Assembly: GCA_028873925.1 (NCBI GenBank)
Contig: JAPPNA010000182.1
Coordinates: forward strand, 1 to 45,688
DNA from: Bacteroidota bacterium
GTDB taxonomy: Bacteria; Bacteroidota; Rhodothermia; Rhodothermales; Bin80
DNA length: 45,688 nucleotides
Reading direction: 5' to 3'
A program made the translations under genes and the position numbers. This document shows positions 37,719 through 45,688 of this stretch, piece after piece. How positions within the stretch are numbered: the first letter of the stretch is position 1; the number at the start of each line of letters is the position of its first letter. Under the pieces are notes generated by a model, which had not been told where the DNA came from, made no database searches, and saw only the letters and a list, made by a program, of their open reading frames with translations.

Positions 37719-38078
37719 TCAGTCAAAATCCTCCGGCTCAAAAAGCGGAAGGATTTCAATGTCGCTTGGCTGCAGCATAGGGTTCGGGCACCTCATCACC
37801 CATTCCAGGGCCTCATCCATATCACGCACCTGCCAGATCCAGTAGCCCGCGACGAGTTCCTTTACCGGACCAAAGGGGCCTTGGGTAAGGATGCGGGACT
37901 CGCCATCAAACCGCACGCGAAACCCTGCAGAGGAAGGCTTTATGCCGTTGCCATCCACCATGATTCCCGCTTCCGTCAACGCGGCATTGAATTGCCCCAT
38001 GGCTCCCAGCAGTTCCGGGCCTGGCATCACCCCCGCTTCCGAATCAGCGGTTGATTTGATAAATACGATGACGCGCAT
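37719..38078 (-). CDS. YCII-related domain protein
   Basis: A 119-residue protein of the YCII type, a ferredoxin-like fold. MRVIVFIKSTADSEAG is followed by MGQFNAALTEAGIMVDGNG and then LVAGYWIWQVRDMDEALEWV, the standard order, with a terminal EILPLFEPEDF. Members are small cytoplasmic dimers of mostly unknown reaction, some with dehalogenase-like or isomerase-like sites. The start ATG at 38076-38078 was chosen; the frame is open nine codons further. Confidence 0.85.
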   Translation of the reverse strand: MRVIVFIKSTADSEAGVMPGPELLGAMGQFNAALTEAGIMVDGNGIKPSSAGFRVRFDGESRILTQGPFGPVKELVAGYWIWQVRDMDEALEWVMRCPNPMLQPSDIEILPLFEPEDFD

Positions 38079-38240
38079 GGGCGGGTCGGCAGCCGCGTAC
38101 AACATACGATGTCGGATATGTTGTCGGGGGCTGCTGCGCTACATCGGTTTGCCCATCGCCTGAAGAGTACCACCGGAATTGGAGCATGCCAACTGCCGGT
38201 GAACGCATCCTGACCCCTATTCAGCAGCCCCAATCCATTG

Positions 38241-38294
38241 GAATCCACAGCGTTCATCGGATCTGTTGAGCGTTGTTCCTGGGGCTGTGGATTC
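38241..38294. repeat. 11-bp perfect inverted repeat
   Basis: GAATCCACAGC (38241-38251) and GCTGTGGATTC (38284-38294) are exact inverted copies with 32 bases between. An overlapping pair, CAGCCCCA at 38225-38232 and TGGGGCTG at 38280-38287, offers an alternative fold. It lies in the 593-base gap 38079-38671, in which I see no gene. The pairing switch could be regulatory or the relic of a small element. Confidence 0.5.
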
Positions 38295-38671
38295 AACCTG
38301 ATGGGAACAACTCAGTCTCATTCACTCCGAGAAGGGAACCGAGGACTTCACCACACTCCTGATTTGAGCCAATTCCGGCCAGAATTCTTTTTTTTCAAAG
38401 CCAGCGTTCCTACCGGACAAACCTCGGGGCGGTTTTGCCATCCTGAACTCCAAATCCCAGCAATTTTACGTTACGCCGCCTTCGGCGTGCCTGATGCCGC
38501 GCCTCGTACCGCTTCTGCTGCGCCTTGTCGATTTATCCCAGCCGAAATAGCGGGGATGAGGGTTGCGCGCACCCTCTCTCTTGCGGAAATCGTCAATCGC
38601 GGCTGCGTCCAAGAACCTCCGCAATCCACTGCTTTCCTGTATTTTCTCGCTATCTCTCCCCAGCGCAGGCA

Positions 38672-39283
38672 ATGCGATCATCACAAATGGCGAGAAGGCT
38701 CACAATCCTTTTGTATGCTGTAGCAATCGGCCTGCTGGTATTTTCGGCTGGAAAGTGGATCCGTGCGCTTCAGCGCCCTGACGAGGTGCGCCCGTTTGTC
38801 GCGGTTGACGAGCCGTTTGACTTTGAGGCTCTTACAGAATCGGACGGGTTCACGCTGTACGGGGCGGCGGCAGAGCGAGTGCCCGGCGCGTTGGTGGCCA
38901 TCTTTACGATGCCCGTCGACCCCTGCATTGACTGCTTCATTGAGGTCCACGCCTTTCGCGCCATGCTGCTTGAGCGCGGCCTGAGCGGCAGGGAAGTTCA
39001 CCCTGAAATTGTAGTCGTAGGCAGCGACTCGTCCAAGGCCAAACATTTTGTAAAGACGACTGACCTTGAGCAGCCCATCTGGTACGGCTCTGATCCGGTC
39101 CATGATGCGCAGCTGCATTCATTCGGACGGACTTCCATCACGCATCAAATGCTCTTGGTTGATCCGGTCGACCGACGCATATTTTTCCGATCCCGGCTGG
39201 CCCTTAGCCAGGGATCTCCACCTGAGGTACGGGAGGACGTTCTCTGGGAAGCGCAGAGGGCCTTTGCGGCTTATTCCAATTGA
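38672..39283 (+). CDS. Membrane-anchored thioredoxin-like protein
   Basis: A 203-residue protein with an N-terminal hydrophobic anchor (about 9-27, LTILLYAVAIGLLVFSAGKW). The rest has a thioredoxin-like layout: a strand VPGALVAIFTM, then PCIDCFIEVHAF with a CxxC motif at C85 and C88, a later strand EIVVVGSDSS and ITHQMLLVDPVDRRI. The anchor places the fold outside the cytoplasm. The CxxC would allow thiol redox work. It is 27 bases upstream of the Cys-rich peptide gene. The start is the ATG at 38672; M6 (38687) is an alternative. Confidence 0.7.
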   Translation: MRSSQMARRLTILLYAVAIGLLVFSAGKWIRALQRPDEVRPFVAVDEPFDFEALTESDGFTLYGAAAERVPGALVAIFTMPVDPCIDCFIEVHAFRAMLLERGLSGREVHPEIVVVGSDSSKAKHFVKTTDLEQPIWYGSDPVHDAQLHSFGRTSITHQMLLVDPVDRRIFFRSRLALSQGSPPEVREDVLWEAQRAFAAYSN

Positions 39284-39310
39284 TCCTGCTAATTTCAGAG
39301 AGGTAACAGC

Positions 39311-39592
39311 ATGACCCCATTCAGATTGACCAAATCCCTTAAGCAGGCCCTTGCGTTCGCGCTATGCTGCTTATGCATCTTCCTATTCAGCCAGCAGGCG
39401 TTCGTCAGCGGTGACCACGAGGCTCGGGTGACTGACGAACGGGACTGCTGCCGCAACTGCGGCTCGGTGCAAGCTTGCGAAAGCGGAACAACGTGGTTCA
39501 ACATGGGCTACCCTGAATGCTACATTGACAGAAACTGGCTCAAGAAGGTAAAGGGGTGCCGGGTTGACGGAAATCGTTGTGAGTGCGTGTAA
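39311..39592 (+). CDS. Secreted 8-cysteine peptide
   Basis: A 93-residue precursor. An N-terminal signal segment (about 12-30, ALAFALCCLCIFLFSQQA) is followed by a mature part of about 60 residues with eight cysteines at 46, 47, 50, 56, 70, 83, 90 and 92. A good Shine-Dalgarno (AGAGAGG) lies 8 bases before the ATG. The composition fits a small disulfide-knotted exported peptide. Its position between a CxxC thioredoxin-like gene and a secreted propeller recalls the peptide/propeller pairs (NVEALA type) of Bacteroidota, though the NVEALA motif is absent. The function is unknown. Confidence 0.7.
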   Translation: MTPFRLTKSLKQALAFALCCLCIFLFSQQAFVSGDHEARVTDERDCCRNCGSVQACESGTTWFNMGYPECYIDRNWLKKVKGCRVDGNRCECV

Positions 39593-39850
39593 TTGCCTCA
39601 GTCATTCAGGCCGCCCGCTCTTTGAGGTTTTCCACCTGCATGATTTTATATGGGCTGTCCTGCTAAGTGGCCGGGCTATCAATGCAGCCACCAATAACCG
39701 GCTGGCGGGAATAGCCTTGGCCAGCCATCGGAATTGTCACCGAACTCAATTCGTATCTTGCATAGCAGCCGCTTACCAGACCTCGTGTACGGTGCTCGAT
39801 GGGGCCGCCAGTAACGGCCTTGAATTCCACACCCGCAAAGTGGTGAGCCG

Positions 39851-41023
39851 ATGATACCCGTTCGCCTCCTGGTATGCCTCCATTGCGTGGCGGCGGCATG
39901 GATGCCCACATCCGCTTGGGCGCAGCAATTGTCCTTCACATTGACTGAGGAGATGCTTATTGGTGACGACGAGGATGCCCCAGCGGAGTACCTGTTCACG
40001 GGACCGGAGTTGGTCCGCACCAACTCACGGGGCTACATTTATGTCAATGACCGGCGTCGTGCGGACGTTCGGGTTTTTGACAGGTCTGGACGATTTATCA
40101 CCACGATCGGCAAACGCGGGGAAGGAGCAGGAGAAATGAGCGAAATCGTCAGCATGCACATAGATGGCCAAGACAGATTACTGGTAGCTGATCGCAACAG
40201 CCAGCGGTTCACAATCTTTGAGGATCTCGGTGAGCGCTTTGAGACCATAGCCTTTCCTGAGGAAATCTGGGGCGCACCCCATCCAATTCTGACAGTCGGA
40301 GACGCATTCGTGCTCAGATACGTGCGGGCACTTGATGATCCATCGGGCAAACTGCCCTACATCAAGGACACCAAAACGCTCCACCTGTTTGACGCTGCAC
40401 TGAATCATATTGAGACATTCGCCGACTTAGGCGACATGTTCAACCTGGATGTGCCCCTTGAAAAGGAGCTCTCTGACAATCAGGGAGCGTTGAATATGGC
40501 CACAAATGGGATTGACGAAATTGTCTTGGTGCCTCGGGTGTATCGTGGATATGTCTATCGGTTCGTGCTGCGGGCGGATGCATGGCATATGGCCGAATTA
40601 CGAGGCGGTCCTGTACCCAGGCAGTCCTACAGGATGGTGACCAAAGACGAATTTGACAACGACTTTGAATTGGGGAGATCTTCCATTCTCGTGGCTGGCC
40701 CATCGGGAGTCTATCGTGCCCGAGTATTCAACTGGAGTCTGGGTGTCGCCGTGCTTAGCACCGGAGAGATCGTGAATTTCACCTTGCAGACACCTTTGCG
40801 TGGGGAGCTTGGGCATCGCGCAGAGCTATTTGATGCTACCGGGCAGTTGTTGGGCTACGGTCCCATTCGATTCAATGATTCCGCGCTCAACCGCAACGAG
40901 GAGATCATGAGTGACTTTGAAATCCTGTGGGTAGACCAAAACGACAGAATCTACCTGCGCCGGCCGAACGAGCGGGGTTTCTATGTGCTTAGCGTGGCGG
41001 AATTGGTGATTCAGCCAGAGTGA
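39851..41023 (+). CDS. Secreted 6-bladed beta-propeller protein
   Basis: A 390-residue exported protein with a signal peptide of about 24 residues ending in MPTSAWA. NHL-like blades can be read in RGYIYVNDRRRADVRVFD, then FITTIGKRGEGAGEM, and QDRLLVADRNSQRFTIF. The last blade is NDRIYLRRPNERGFYVLSV. This is the 6-bladed propeller type common in Bacteroidota and Rhodothermota, often paired with small secreted peptides. It follows the Cys-rich peptide gene by 258 bases in the same direction. No catalytic site is seen. Confidence 0.85.
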   Translation: MIPVRLLVCLHCVAAAWMPTSAWAQQLSFTLTEEMLIGDDEDAPAEYLFTGPELVRTNSRGYIYVNDRRRADVRVFDRSGRFITTIGKRGEGAGEMSEIVSMHIDGQDRLLVADRNSQRFTIFEDLGERFETIAFPEEIWGAPHPILTVGDAFVLRYVRALDDPSGKLPYIKDTKTLHLFDAALNHIETFADLGDMFNLDVPLEKELSDNQGALNMATNGIDEIVLVPRVYRGYVYRFVLRADAWHMAELRGGPVPRQSYRMVTKDEFDNDFELGRSSILVAGPSGVYRARVFNWSLGVAVLSTGEIVNFTLQTPLRGELGHRAELFDATGQLLGYGPIRFNDSALNRNEEIMSDFEILWVDQNDRIYLRRPNERGFYVLSVAELVIQPE

Positions 41024-41303
41024 CTGCATTCGCTGCACACGGCATTCTGACGGAGATTGGGCCATCTCTGGTGAGGCCGCAGAACGTCAAGAAATATTGC
41101 GGAGCGGCACCGCCCCATTGGGCTGTCAGATGCCGGGAGCGGTACCTGACCGGCTTAGCGGAAATGTCCGTATGCATTGGACCCTTCTGCTGCTGGCTTC
41201 CACAACCCTGGCCACCCGCTCCTGAAGACAGATCGCTTGGGGCCTCTTGAAACGCCTACCTCCCCCAGCGGTAATATGCGGCCAAGACATTCCGGGGTCA
41301 GGC

Positions 41304-42344
41304 ATGAATCTTCGCTTATCCGCAGCCGAAACCTGGGCACCGGACGGGCCTGCCGTTCGCGTTATTGATGCCCATACGGGTGGCGAGCCGCTGCGGATCA
41401 TTGTCAGCGGATACCCCGTACCCCAGGGGCGCACCATACTTGAACGCCGCCGGGACCTGATCGACAACCATGACCGCCTGCGCACCGCCCTAATGTGGGA
41501 GCCGCGTGGCCATGCGGATATGTACGGCTGCCTGATTACCCCTCCGGTGTCAGATGATGCTGATTTCGGGGTGCTGTTTATGCACAACGAAGGCTACAGC
41601 ACGATGTGCGGCCACGGAATCATCGCCGTAACAACCGTAGTGCTGGAAACCGGGATGTTGCCCCGCGCCGCGCCGATGCCCCGGCTGATCATAGATTCAC
41701 CGGCCGGCAAAATCACCGCCTATGCCCGGATGTCCCGCGGAAAAGTGGACAGCGTGCGCTTTGAGAATGTGCCTTCCTTCGCCTTAGCCCTGGATCAGGA
41801 GATTGCAGTGCCGGGCTATGGCATTGTGCCCTACGATATTGCCTATGGCGGCGCGTTCTACGCATACGTTGAGGCATCCAAGGTCGGCCTGACCTGCACC
41901 CCAGATCACTATCGGGAGCTCATTGAGGCCGGTCAGGCCATCAAAGAGGCCATCATGACTTCCGTCAACATCGCCCATCCCTTTGAGACAGACTTGGGCT
42001 TCCTGTACGGCACCATTTTCATTGGACCTGCAGAATCCTCCGCGGCCCACAGCCGCAATGTGTGCGTATTTGCTGAAGGCGAGGTGGACCGCTGCCCGAC
42101 GGGTACCGGAGTCAGCGGCCGGGCCGCGATTCACATGGCCCGTGGAGAGATCGACCTTAACGAGCCCCTAAGGATCGAGAGCATCATTGGCAGCTCATTT
42201 ACGGTGCGTGTTCTGCGCCGGTGCAAATGCGGTCCCCATCAGGCCATCATTCCGGAAGTGGAGGGCCGCGCTTTCATGACCGGCCGGAGCAGCTTCCATC
42301 TGGACTCTCGCGATCCGCTGTGTCACGGATTCCTTCTGCGCTAA
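41304..42344 (+). CDS. trans-3-hydroxy-L-proline dehydratase
   Basis: A 346-residue proline-racemase-fold enzyme. In racemases and epimerases both catalytic residues are Cys. Here the first is Cys (C102 in YSTMCGHG) but the second is Thr (T266 in DRCPTGTG). That Cys/Thr pair is the sign of trans-3-hydroxy-L-proline dehydratase, which gives pyrroline-2-carboxylate. Length is near that of the human enzyme L3HYPDH. The start ATG at 41304 was chosen; the frame is open 19 codons upstream from a TTG. Three bases separate it from the reductase gene that takes its product. Confidence 0.9.
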   Translation: MNLRLSAAETWAPDGPAVRVIDAHTGGEPLRIIVSGYPVPQGRTILERRRDLIDNHDRLRTALMWEPRGHADMYGCLITPPVSDDADFGVLFMHNEGYSTMCGHGIIAVTTVVLETGMLPRAAPMPRLIIDSPAGKITAYARMSRGKVDSVRFENVPSFALALDQEIAVPGYGIVPYDIAYGGAFYAYVEASKVGLTCTPDHYRELIEAGQAIKEAIMTSVNIAHPFETDLGFLYGTIFIGPAESSAAHSRNVCVFAEGEVDRCPTGTGVSGRAAIHMARGEIDLNEPLRIESIIGSSFTVRVLRRCKCGPHQAIIPEVEGRAFMTGRSSFHLDSRDPLCHGFLLR

Positions 42345-42347
42345 ACC

Positions 42348-43331
42348 ATGCCTGTTGTCCGAATTCTGTCCCGCGCCGACGTTGAGCGCGCCATCACGAT
42401 GAAAGAGGCCATTGATCTGATGCGGGATGGCTTCATCGCACTATCCAGCGGACGCGTGGAAGTACCGGTCCGTTTGAATATGCCCATGGCCGAGCACGAT
42501 GGTCGGACGCTCTTTATGCCGGTATACGGGCCGGATTACGGGCAGGTCGGTCTCAAGGTGGTGGCGGTGCATCCCGGCAATACGGCCCGCAACCTGCCGT
42601 TTATTCATGCGGTGGTGATGGTCATTGACGCAGGTACAGGAGCGCCGTTGGCGATTATGGATGGTGAATACATCACGGCCCTGCGGACCGGTGCCGGAGC
42701 CGGATTGGCTACGGATCTGCTGTCGCTGCCGGAAGCCCGGGTCCTGGGCATCATTGGGGCCGGCGTACAGGCCCGCACCCAACTGGAAGCCGTAATCGCG
42801 GTCCGTTCCATTGAGCAGGTGTATATCTTTGGGCGCTCGCAGGAAAGCGCAGCGGCCTTCGTGCGCGACATCAAGGCCCGTTATCCGGTCCGTGCCACCA
42901 TTGCCACGGATCCTGCCGCACTCCGGCAATGTGAGGTCATCTGTACAGCGACCACCTCGCTGACACCGGTGTTTGCGTCCGAACATGTGCGGCCGGGCTG
43001 TCACATCAACGGCATCGGCTCCTACCGCCCCGATATGTCGGAAATCCCGCCGGATACGGTGGCTCAGGCCAAAGTGGTGGTGGATCAGCGGGAGGCTTGC
43101 CTTGCAGAAGCCGGCGACCTGCTGCTGCCCATAGCGTCCGGGCAAATCGCACCGAACCATATTTATGCCGAACTGGGAGCTATTGCCTCCGGTCAGGTTA
43201 AGGGACGCACGGATCCTTCAGAAATCACTTTCTTCAAGTCCGTAGGCAATGCGGTTCAGGACCTTGTGGTAGCCAGTCGGCTTACCGCACTCGCGAAGGC
43301 CTATGATCTGGGCGTGGAGGTTGAGTTGTAA
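42348..43331 (+). CDS. Ornithine cyclodeaminase family, probable pyrroline-2-carboxylate reductase
   Basis: A 327-residue ornithine cyclodeaminase/mu-crystallin family protein. The Rossmann motif is VLGIIGAGVQARTQLEAV. The substrate region has VGLKVVAVHPGN with the conserved Lys. ALRTGAGAGLATDLL and INGIGSYRPDMSEIP are family signatures. Directly after a trans-3-hydroxy-L-proline dehydratase, the most likely job is reducing pyrroline-2-carboxylate to L-proline with NAD(P)H. Ornithine cyclodeaminase proper is an alternative by sequence alone. Confidence 0.88.
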   Translation: MPVVRILSRADVERAITMKEAIDLMRDGFIALSSGRVEVPVRLNMPMAEHDGRTLFMPVYGPDYGQVGLKVVAVHPGNTARNLPFIHAVVMVIDAGTGAPLAIMDGEYITALRTGAGAGLATDLLSLPEARVLGIIGAGVQARTQLEAVIAVRSIEQVYIFGRSQESAAAFVRDIKARYPVRATIATDPAALRQCEVICTATTSLTPVFASEHVRPGCHINGIGSYRPDMSEIPPDTVAQAKVVVDQREACLAEAGDLLLPIASGQIAPNHIYAELGAIASGQVKGRTDPSEITFFKSVGNAVQDLVVASRLTALAKAYDLGVEVEL

Positions 43332-43611
43332 CCCGCCGCGGCTTGTTCCTGCCGTGACCGGCGATCGATTTCGCCCCACCTGCCCTCCCGCCAGCGGATG
43401 GCCGGTGCCATCCCGCCCGAAAATTCTGCCGCCCAAGGGAAACTTTATGCCGATCATGTGATATATTGCTCTGAACAGTATGTTTTCATATGTTTATATG
43501 GAGATTTCGGGGCAAAATGTCGGTCAGGCTGATGGCGATCATATGCCGTAAGGGGGGCTCCCACCGGATTGGCGGCCCTGTCTCAGATTTTTCACCAAAT
43601 CGGTACAACTT

Positions 43612-44286
43612 ATGATTCAGCCTCTGCAATGGGCCGCCCTGTCCCATGACATGAAGACCCCTCTGAGCGCGATCGCACTCTACAACAGTCTTTTGAGCGA
43701 GATGTCACCTGATGATCCGGAGCGTCCCCGATTCCATGCGATCATTGCCGGACAGGTGCGCCGGCTGGCCCGCATGACCACCGACCTTCTTTTTGACACT
43801 CAGTCGGGATACAAATTTGAGGCCTTGGATGCGGGTCTGCTGCTGGAAACCACCCTCCAGCTCTACCGGGAGCTGCATCCGCAGTATGGGTTTGATCTGA
43901 TCCTGCAGCCAGCGCTGCCGCCGGTCCGGGGTGACCAGGGAGCACTGGAGCGTGTTCTGAGCAATGTGCTGGACAACAGCATCAAATACAGTTCGCCTCA
44001 CACGGTGAGAATCCAGGGGATCGCACATGGCCATCAGGTGCGTATTTCGATTACCGACCGGGGTGAAGGTATTGCCCCTCATCACCAGAAGCACCTGTTT
44101 GAAGCCCGCTACCAGGTGGACAGCACCCGGAAGGGGCACGGACTGGGCCTCTACATCACCCGGCAAATCATACAGGCCCATCAAGGTGCCTTACATATTG
44201 AGAGCATGCCCGGTCGCGGCACCGCCGTGTGTATTGATCTGCTTGCCGCACACACTGCAACTTTACAACCATCAGCAATCTCATGA
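43612..44286 (+). CDS. Soluble sensor-less histidine kinase
   Basis: A 224-residue protein with only the kinase core. The dimerisation helix holds His12 (LSHDMKTPLSAIAL). The N box is LSNVLDNSIKYSS (N118, N122), G1 is DRGEGIA and G2 is GHGLGLYIT. There is no membrane segment, PAS, GAF or HAMP. The start ATG lies almost at the HisKA domain, so a sensor part may come from another protein. It overlaps the response regulator by four bases (ATGA). The 280 bases upstream (43332-43611) hold an AT-rich stretch near 43450-43500 and no gene. Confidence 0.92.
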   Translation: MIQPLQWAALSHDMKTPLSAIALYNSLLSEMSPDDPERPRFHAIIAGQVRRLARMTTDLLFDTQSGYKFEALDAGLLLETTLQLYRELHPQYGFDLILQPALPPVRGDQGALERVLSNVLDNSIKYSSPHTVRIQGIAHGHQVRISITDRGEGIAPHHQKHLFEARYQVDSTRKGHGLGLYITRQIIQAHQGALHIESMPGRGTAVCIDLLAAHTATLQPSAIS

Positions 44287-45002
44287 CTTACCCTGAAAGC
44301 AGAGTTCCGCACGTTTTGGTCGCCGATGACGAATGGCATATCGCCAAAGCCATTGAGCACACCCTTGCCCGGCATGATTATAAGGTCACCGTGGTCAACA
44401 ACGGAGAGGATGCGCTGCGCAATATCCAAGGCAATTACGCGCTGGACCTGGCCATTCTGGACATTGTGATGCCCCGCCTGAGCGGTCTTGAAGTACTTGA
44501 CCACATGCAGAATTACGGCAGTAAGCTTCCTGTCATCATTGTGTCCGCGAAGGTGCGGGAATCGGACCGCATACGCGGCCTCAAAGCTGGCGCGGATGAC
44601 TATCTCATCAAGCCTTTCAGCACACAGGAGCTGCTGGCCCGTGTAGAGGCCGTGATGCGACGTTCGGAGGATGCCAAACCACTGCCCAGGAAGATTCGGG
44701 TCGGGGATGTGGACATCAACTTTGAGAAGGCCGAAGCTCATCGTGATGAGGAGGCCATCAGGTTCACCCCCATGGAGTGGCGTATGCTCCGGTACATGGC
44801 TTTCCGGCGGGGGGCTGTGATTCCCCGGCCGGAGTTCAACATGAATGTGCTCAAGATTCCGCACGACATCGTTACGCGGACCGTTGACCGCCATGCATTT
44901 GCGATCCGGTCCAAACTGGACAAAGACCCCAAACAGCCCCATCACATTCTGGCTGTGCACGGTGTCGGGTACCGACTGAATGATTTTGAGTGGATAGCGT
45001 GA
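44283..45002 (+). CDS. OmpR-type response regulator
   Basis: A 239-residue two-domain regulator. The receiver has acidic residues D15 and D16, the phosphoacceptor D60 in LDIVMPRLSG, S88 and K110 in YLIKPFST. The C-terminal winged helix reads MEWRMLRYMAFRRGAVIPRPEF, then DRHAFAIRSKLDKDPKQPHH and VHGVGYRLNDF. The gene overlaps the kinase gene by four bases, so they are coupled. The targets are not known. The start ATG at 44283 was chosen. Confidence 0.95.
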   Translation: MTYPESRVPHVLVADDEWHIAKAIEHTLARHDYKVTVVNNGEDALRNIQGNYALDLAILDIVMPRLSGLEVLDHMQNYGSKLPVIIVSAKVRESDRIRGLKAGADDYLIKPFSTQELLARVEAVMRRSEDAKPLPRKIRVGDVDINFEKAEAHRDEEAIRFTPMEWRMLRYMAFRRGAVIPRPEFNMNVLKIPHDIVTRTVDRHAFAIRSKLDKDPKQPHHILAVHGVGYRLNDFEWIA

Positions 45003-45129
45003 ACATCGTTTTGAGCGCGGCGGGGTCCACTTGAGTTGAAAGCTCTACATTGGGTGTCAGGCCACGGCTGATCCGGTTGAACACCCCTTGAATGGAGAGG
45101 AGCCTTTTGCAAAACTCTGGAACCGAACA

Positions 45130-45156
45130 GTGTCCTCCTCATAACAGGACGGACAC
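45130..45156. repeat. Hairpin upstream of tnpB
   Basis: GTGTCC-TCCT (45130-45139) pairs with AGGA-(C)-GGACAC (45146-45156) with one bulged C and a six-base loop. It lies 46 bases before the tnpB start and 127 after the regulator gene. It could be the left-end hairpin of an IS605/IS607-type element, or a terminator without a T run. Confidence 0.5.
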
Positions 45157-45202
45157 CCCCGGACGAGCAGCGAATGCTGTCGGGCGGTTCCACAATGACA
45201 CC

Positions 45203-45688
45203 ATGGCCGCTGCTGGAATCAACGCATCAACCGCCGAGTGGTGCTACCGTGCCAGCGAGTACCGAATGCGCGCAGGATTGGTCGCGGGCTACCAGCGGCT
45301 TGACCGGTTGGCCGGTGCCGTCCGCTTTGTTTGGAATTGCCTGTTGGGCGACAGCAGCACGCTGAGGCAAAGTTCCAGGAAGCCCCGTACCTCTGCGCGG
45401 CACTTCACCCGTTCGGCCCTGCGGAATGTCTCCGAGTTCGCGTGGCTGCAGGACCACAACAGCAACATTGTCGGCAAGACCGTGGCCGAGCGGTTGGCAA
45501 AGGGTCTCGAGGCATTTCACCGCAACAAAAAGACCGCGGCGGCACAAGGCAAGCCGTTGAAGGACAAGAAAGGCAGGCTCAAGTGGTTCAAGTCCAAACA
45601 CGTCCGTGAGTACAGCTTTGATCTGCACCCTGGGCAGTTCAGAATGCAGGATGGGTGCCTGCGCATCCAGAAGTTGGGTTGGGTAACG
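45203..45688 (+). CDS. tnpB: TnpB-like RNA-guided nuclease, N-terminal part (cut by window edge)
   Basis: An open frame of 162 codons runs off the end. RLDRLAGAVRFVWNCLLGDS is the typical TnpB opening helix, followed by FAWLQDHNSNIVGKTVAERL, GKPLKDKKGRLKWFKSK and CLRIQKLGWV, which are the usual wedge blocks of IS200/IS605 OrfB proteins. The RuvC catalytic acids would lie further right, outside the window. The start may be the ATG at 45203 or at 45266. No tnpA is seen on the left. Confidence 0.8.
   Translation, partial: MAAAGINASTAEWCYRASEYRMRAGLVAGYQRLDRLAGAVRFVWNCLLGDSSTLRQSSRKPRTSARHFTRSALRNVSEFAWLQDHNSNIVGKTVAERLAKGLEAFHRNKKTAAAQGKPLKDKKGRLKWFKSKHVREYSFDLHPGQFRMQDGCLRIQKLGWVT

Noticed and set aside
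38466-38684. A 72-codon minus-strand frame rich in Arg
   Set aside because: It is basic and repetitive, with no family, and overlaps the likely promoter of the thioredoxin-like gene. A relic of a basic protein is possible but too weak.
1-45688. CRISPR arrays, rRNA genes, prophage structural genes
   Set aside because: No regularly spaced short repeats, rRNA-like stretches or phage head/tail genes were seen.

Overview
The window is about 57% GC by eye and densely coded. It carries one tRNA and no rRNA. Several genes point to a Gram-negative bacterium of the Rhodothermota/Bacteroidota neighbourhood: a plant-type class II DAHP synthase, a sortilin/VPS10-type exo-repeat protein, a secreted 6-bladed propeller, an M32 carboxypeptidase and an ImuB-DnaE2-DUF6504 set. 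That placement is inferred from gene content and was not tested by phylogeny.

Layout. (1) 1-5600 is a decayed accessory region. It has a frameshifted DUF3825 gene, two relics of an IS1634-like transposase, and two near-identical 1.6 kb direct repeats that each carry one solitary AAA-type ATPase gene. (2) 5672-19216, all on the minus strand with overlaps or gaps of a few bases, is a long inositol-type catabolic operon. From its 5' end it runs: class II DAHP synthase, zinc alcohol dehydrogenase, iolC, iolD, sugar-binding lipoprotein, permease, single-domain ABC ATPase, mmsA/iolA, a 1013-residue beta-propeller exoprotein, and an IolE-like isomerase. iolG and iolB are not in the window. (3) 19327-22940 has a divergent lipoprotein gene, a small unknown gene, an HPF-like gene and an M32 carboxypeptidase. 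(4) 23017-32212 is a second accessory region: a GIY-YIG/DUF4357 protein, a headless DUF4357 paralogue, an AlbA-HATPase protein with an Ig-like tail, a secreted PIG-L deacetylase, and a DUF6978-like gene next to a decayed DUF1828/DUF1829 gene. (5) 32313-37111 is the mutagenic repair module DnaE2, ImuB and DUF6504, followed by tRNA-Thr(CGT). (6) 37489-41023 holds small genes and a plus-strand trio: membrane-anchored thioredoxin-like protein, secreted 8-Cys peptide, 6-bladed propeller. (7) 41304-43331 is a two-gene trans-3-hydroxy-L-proline pathway. (8) 43612-45002 is a soluble histidine kinase/OmpR-type regulator pair. (9) The right edge cuts a TnpB gene.

How the genes work together: region 2 would import a cyclitol or sugar through the FrcABC-type transporter. 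IolC, IolD, the IolE-like isomerase and MmsA would then carry it to acetyl-CoA. Region 7 converts trans-3-hydroxy-L-proline to proline by dehydration and then reduction. Region 5 is an SOS-type translesion set. The best candidates for undescribed biology are the thioredoxin/Cys-rich-peptide/propeller trio, the AlbA-HATPase-Ig fusion beside the DUF4357 proteins, and the duplicated solitary ATPase cassettes.
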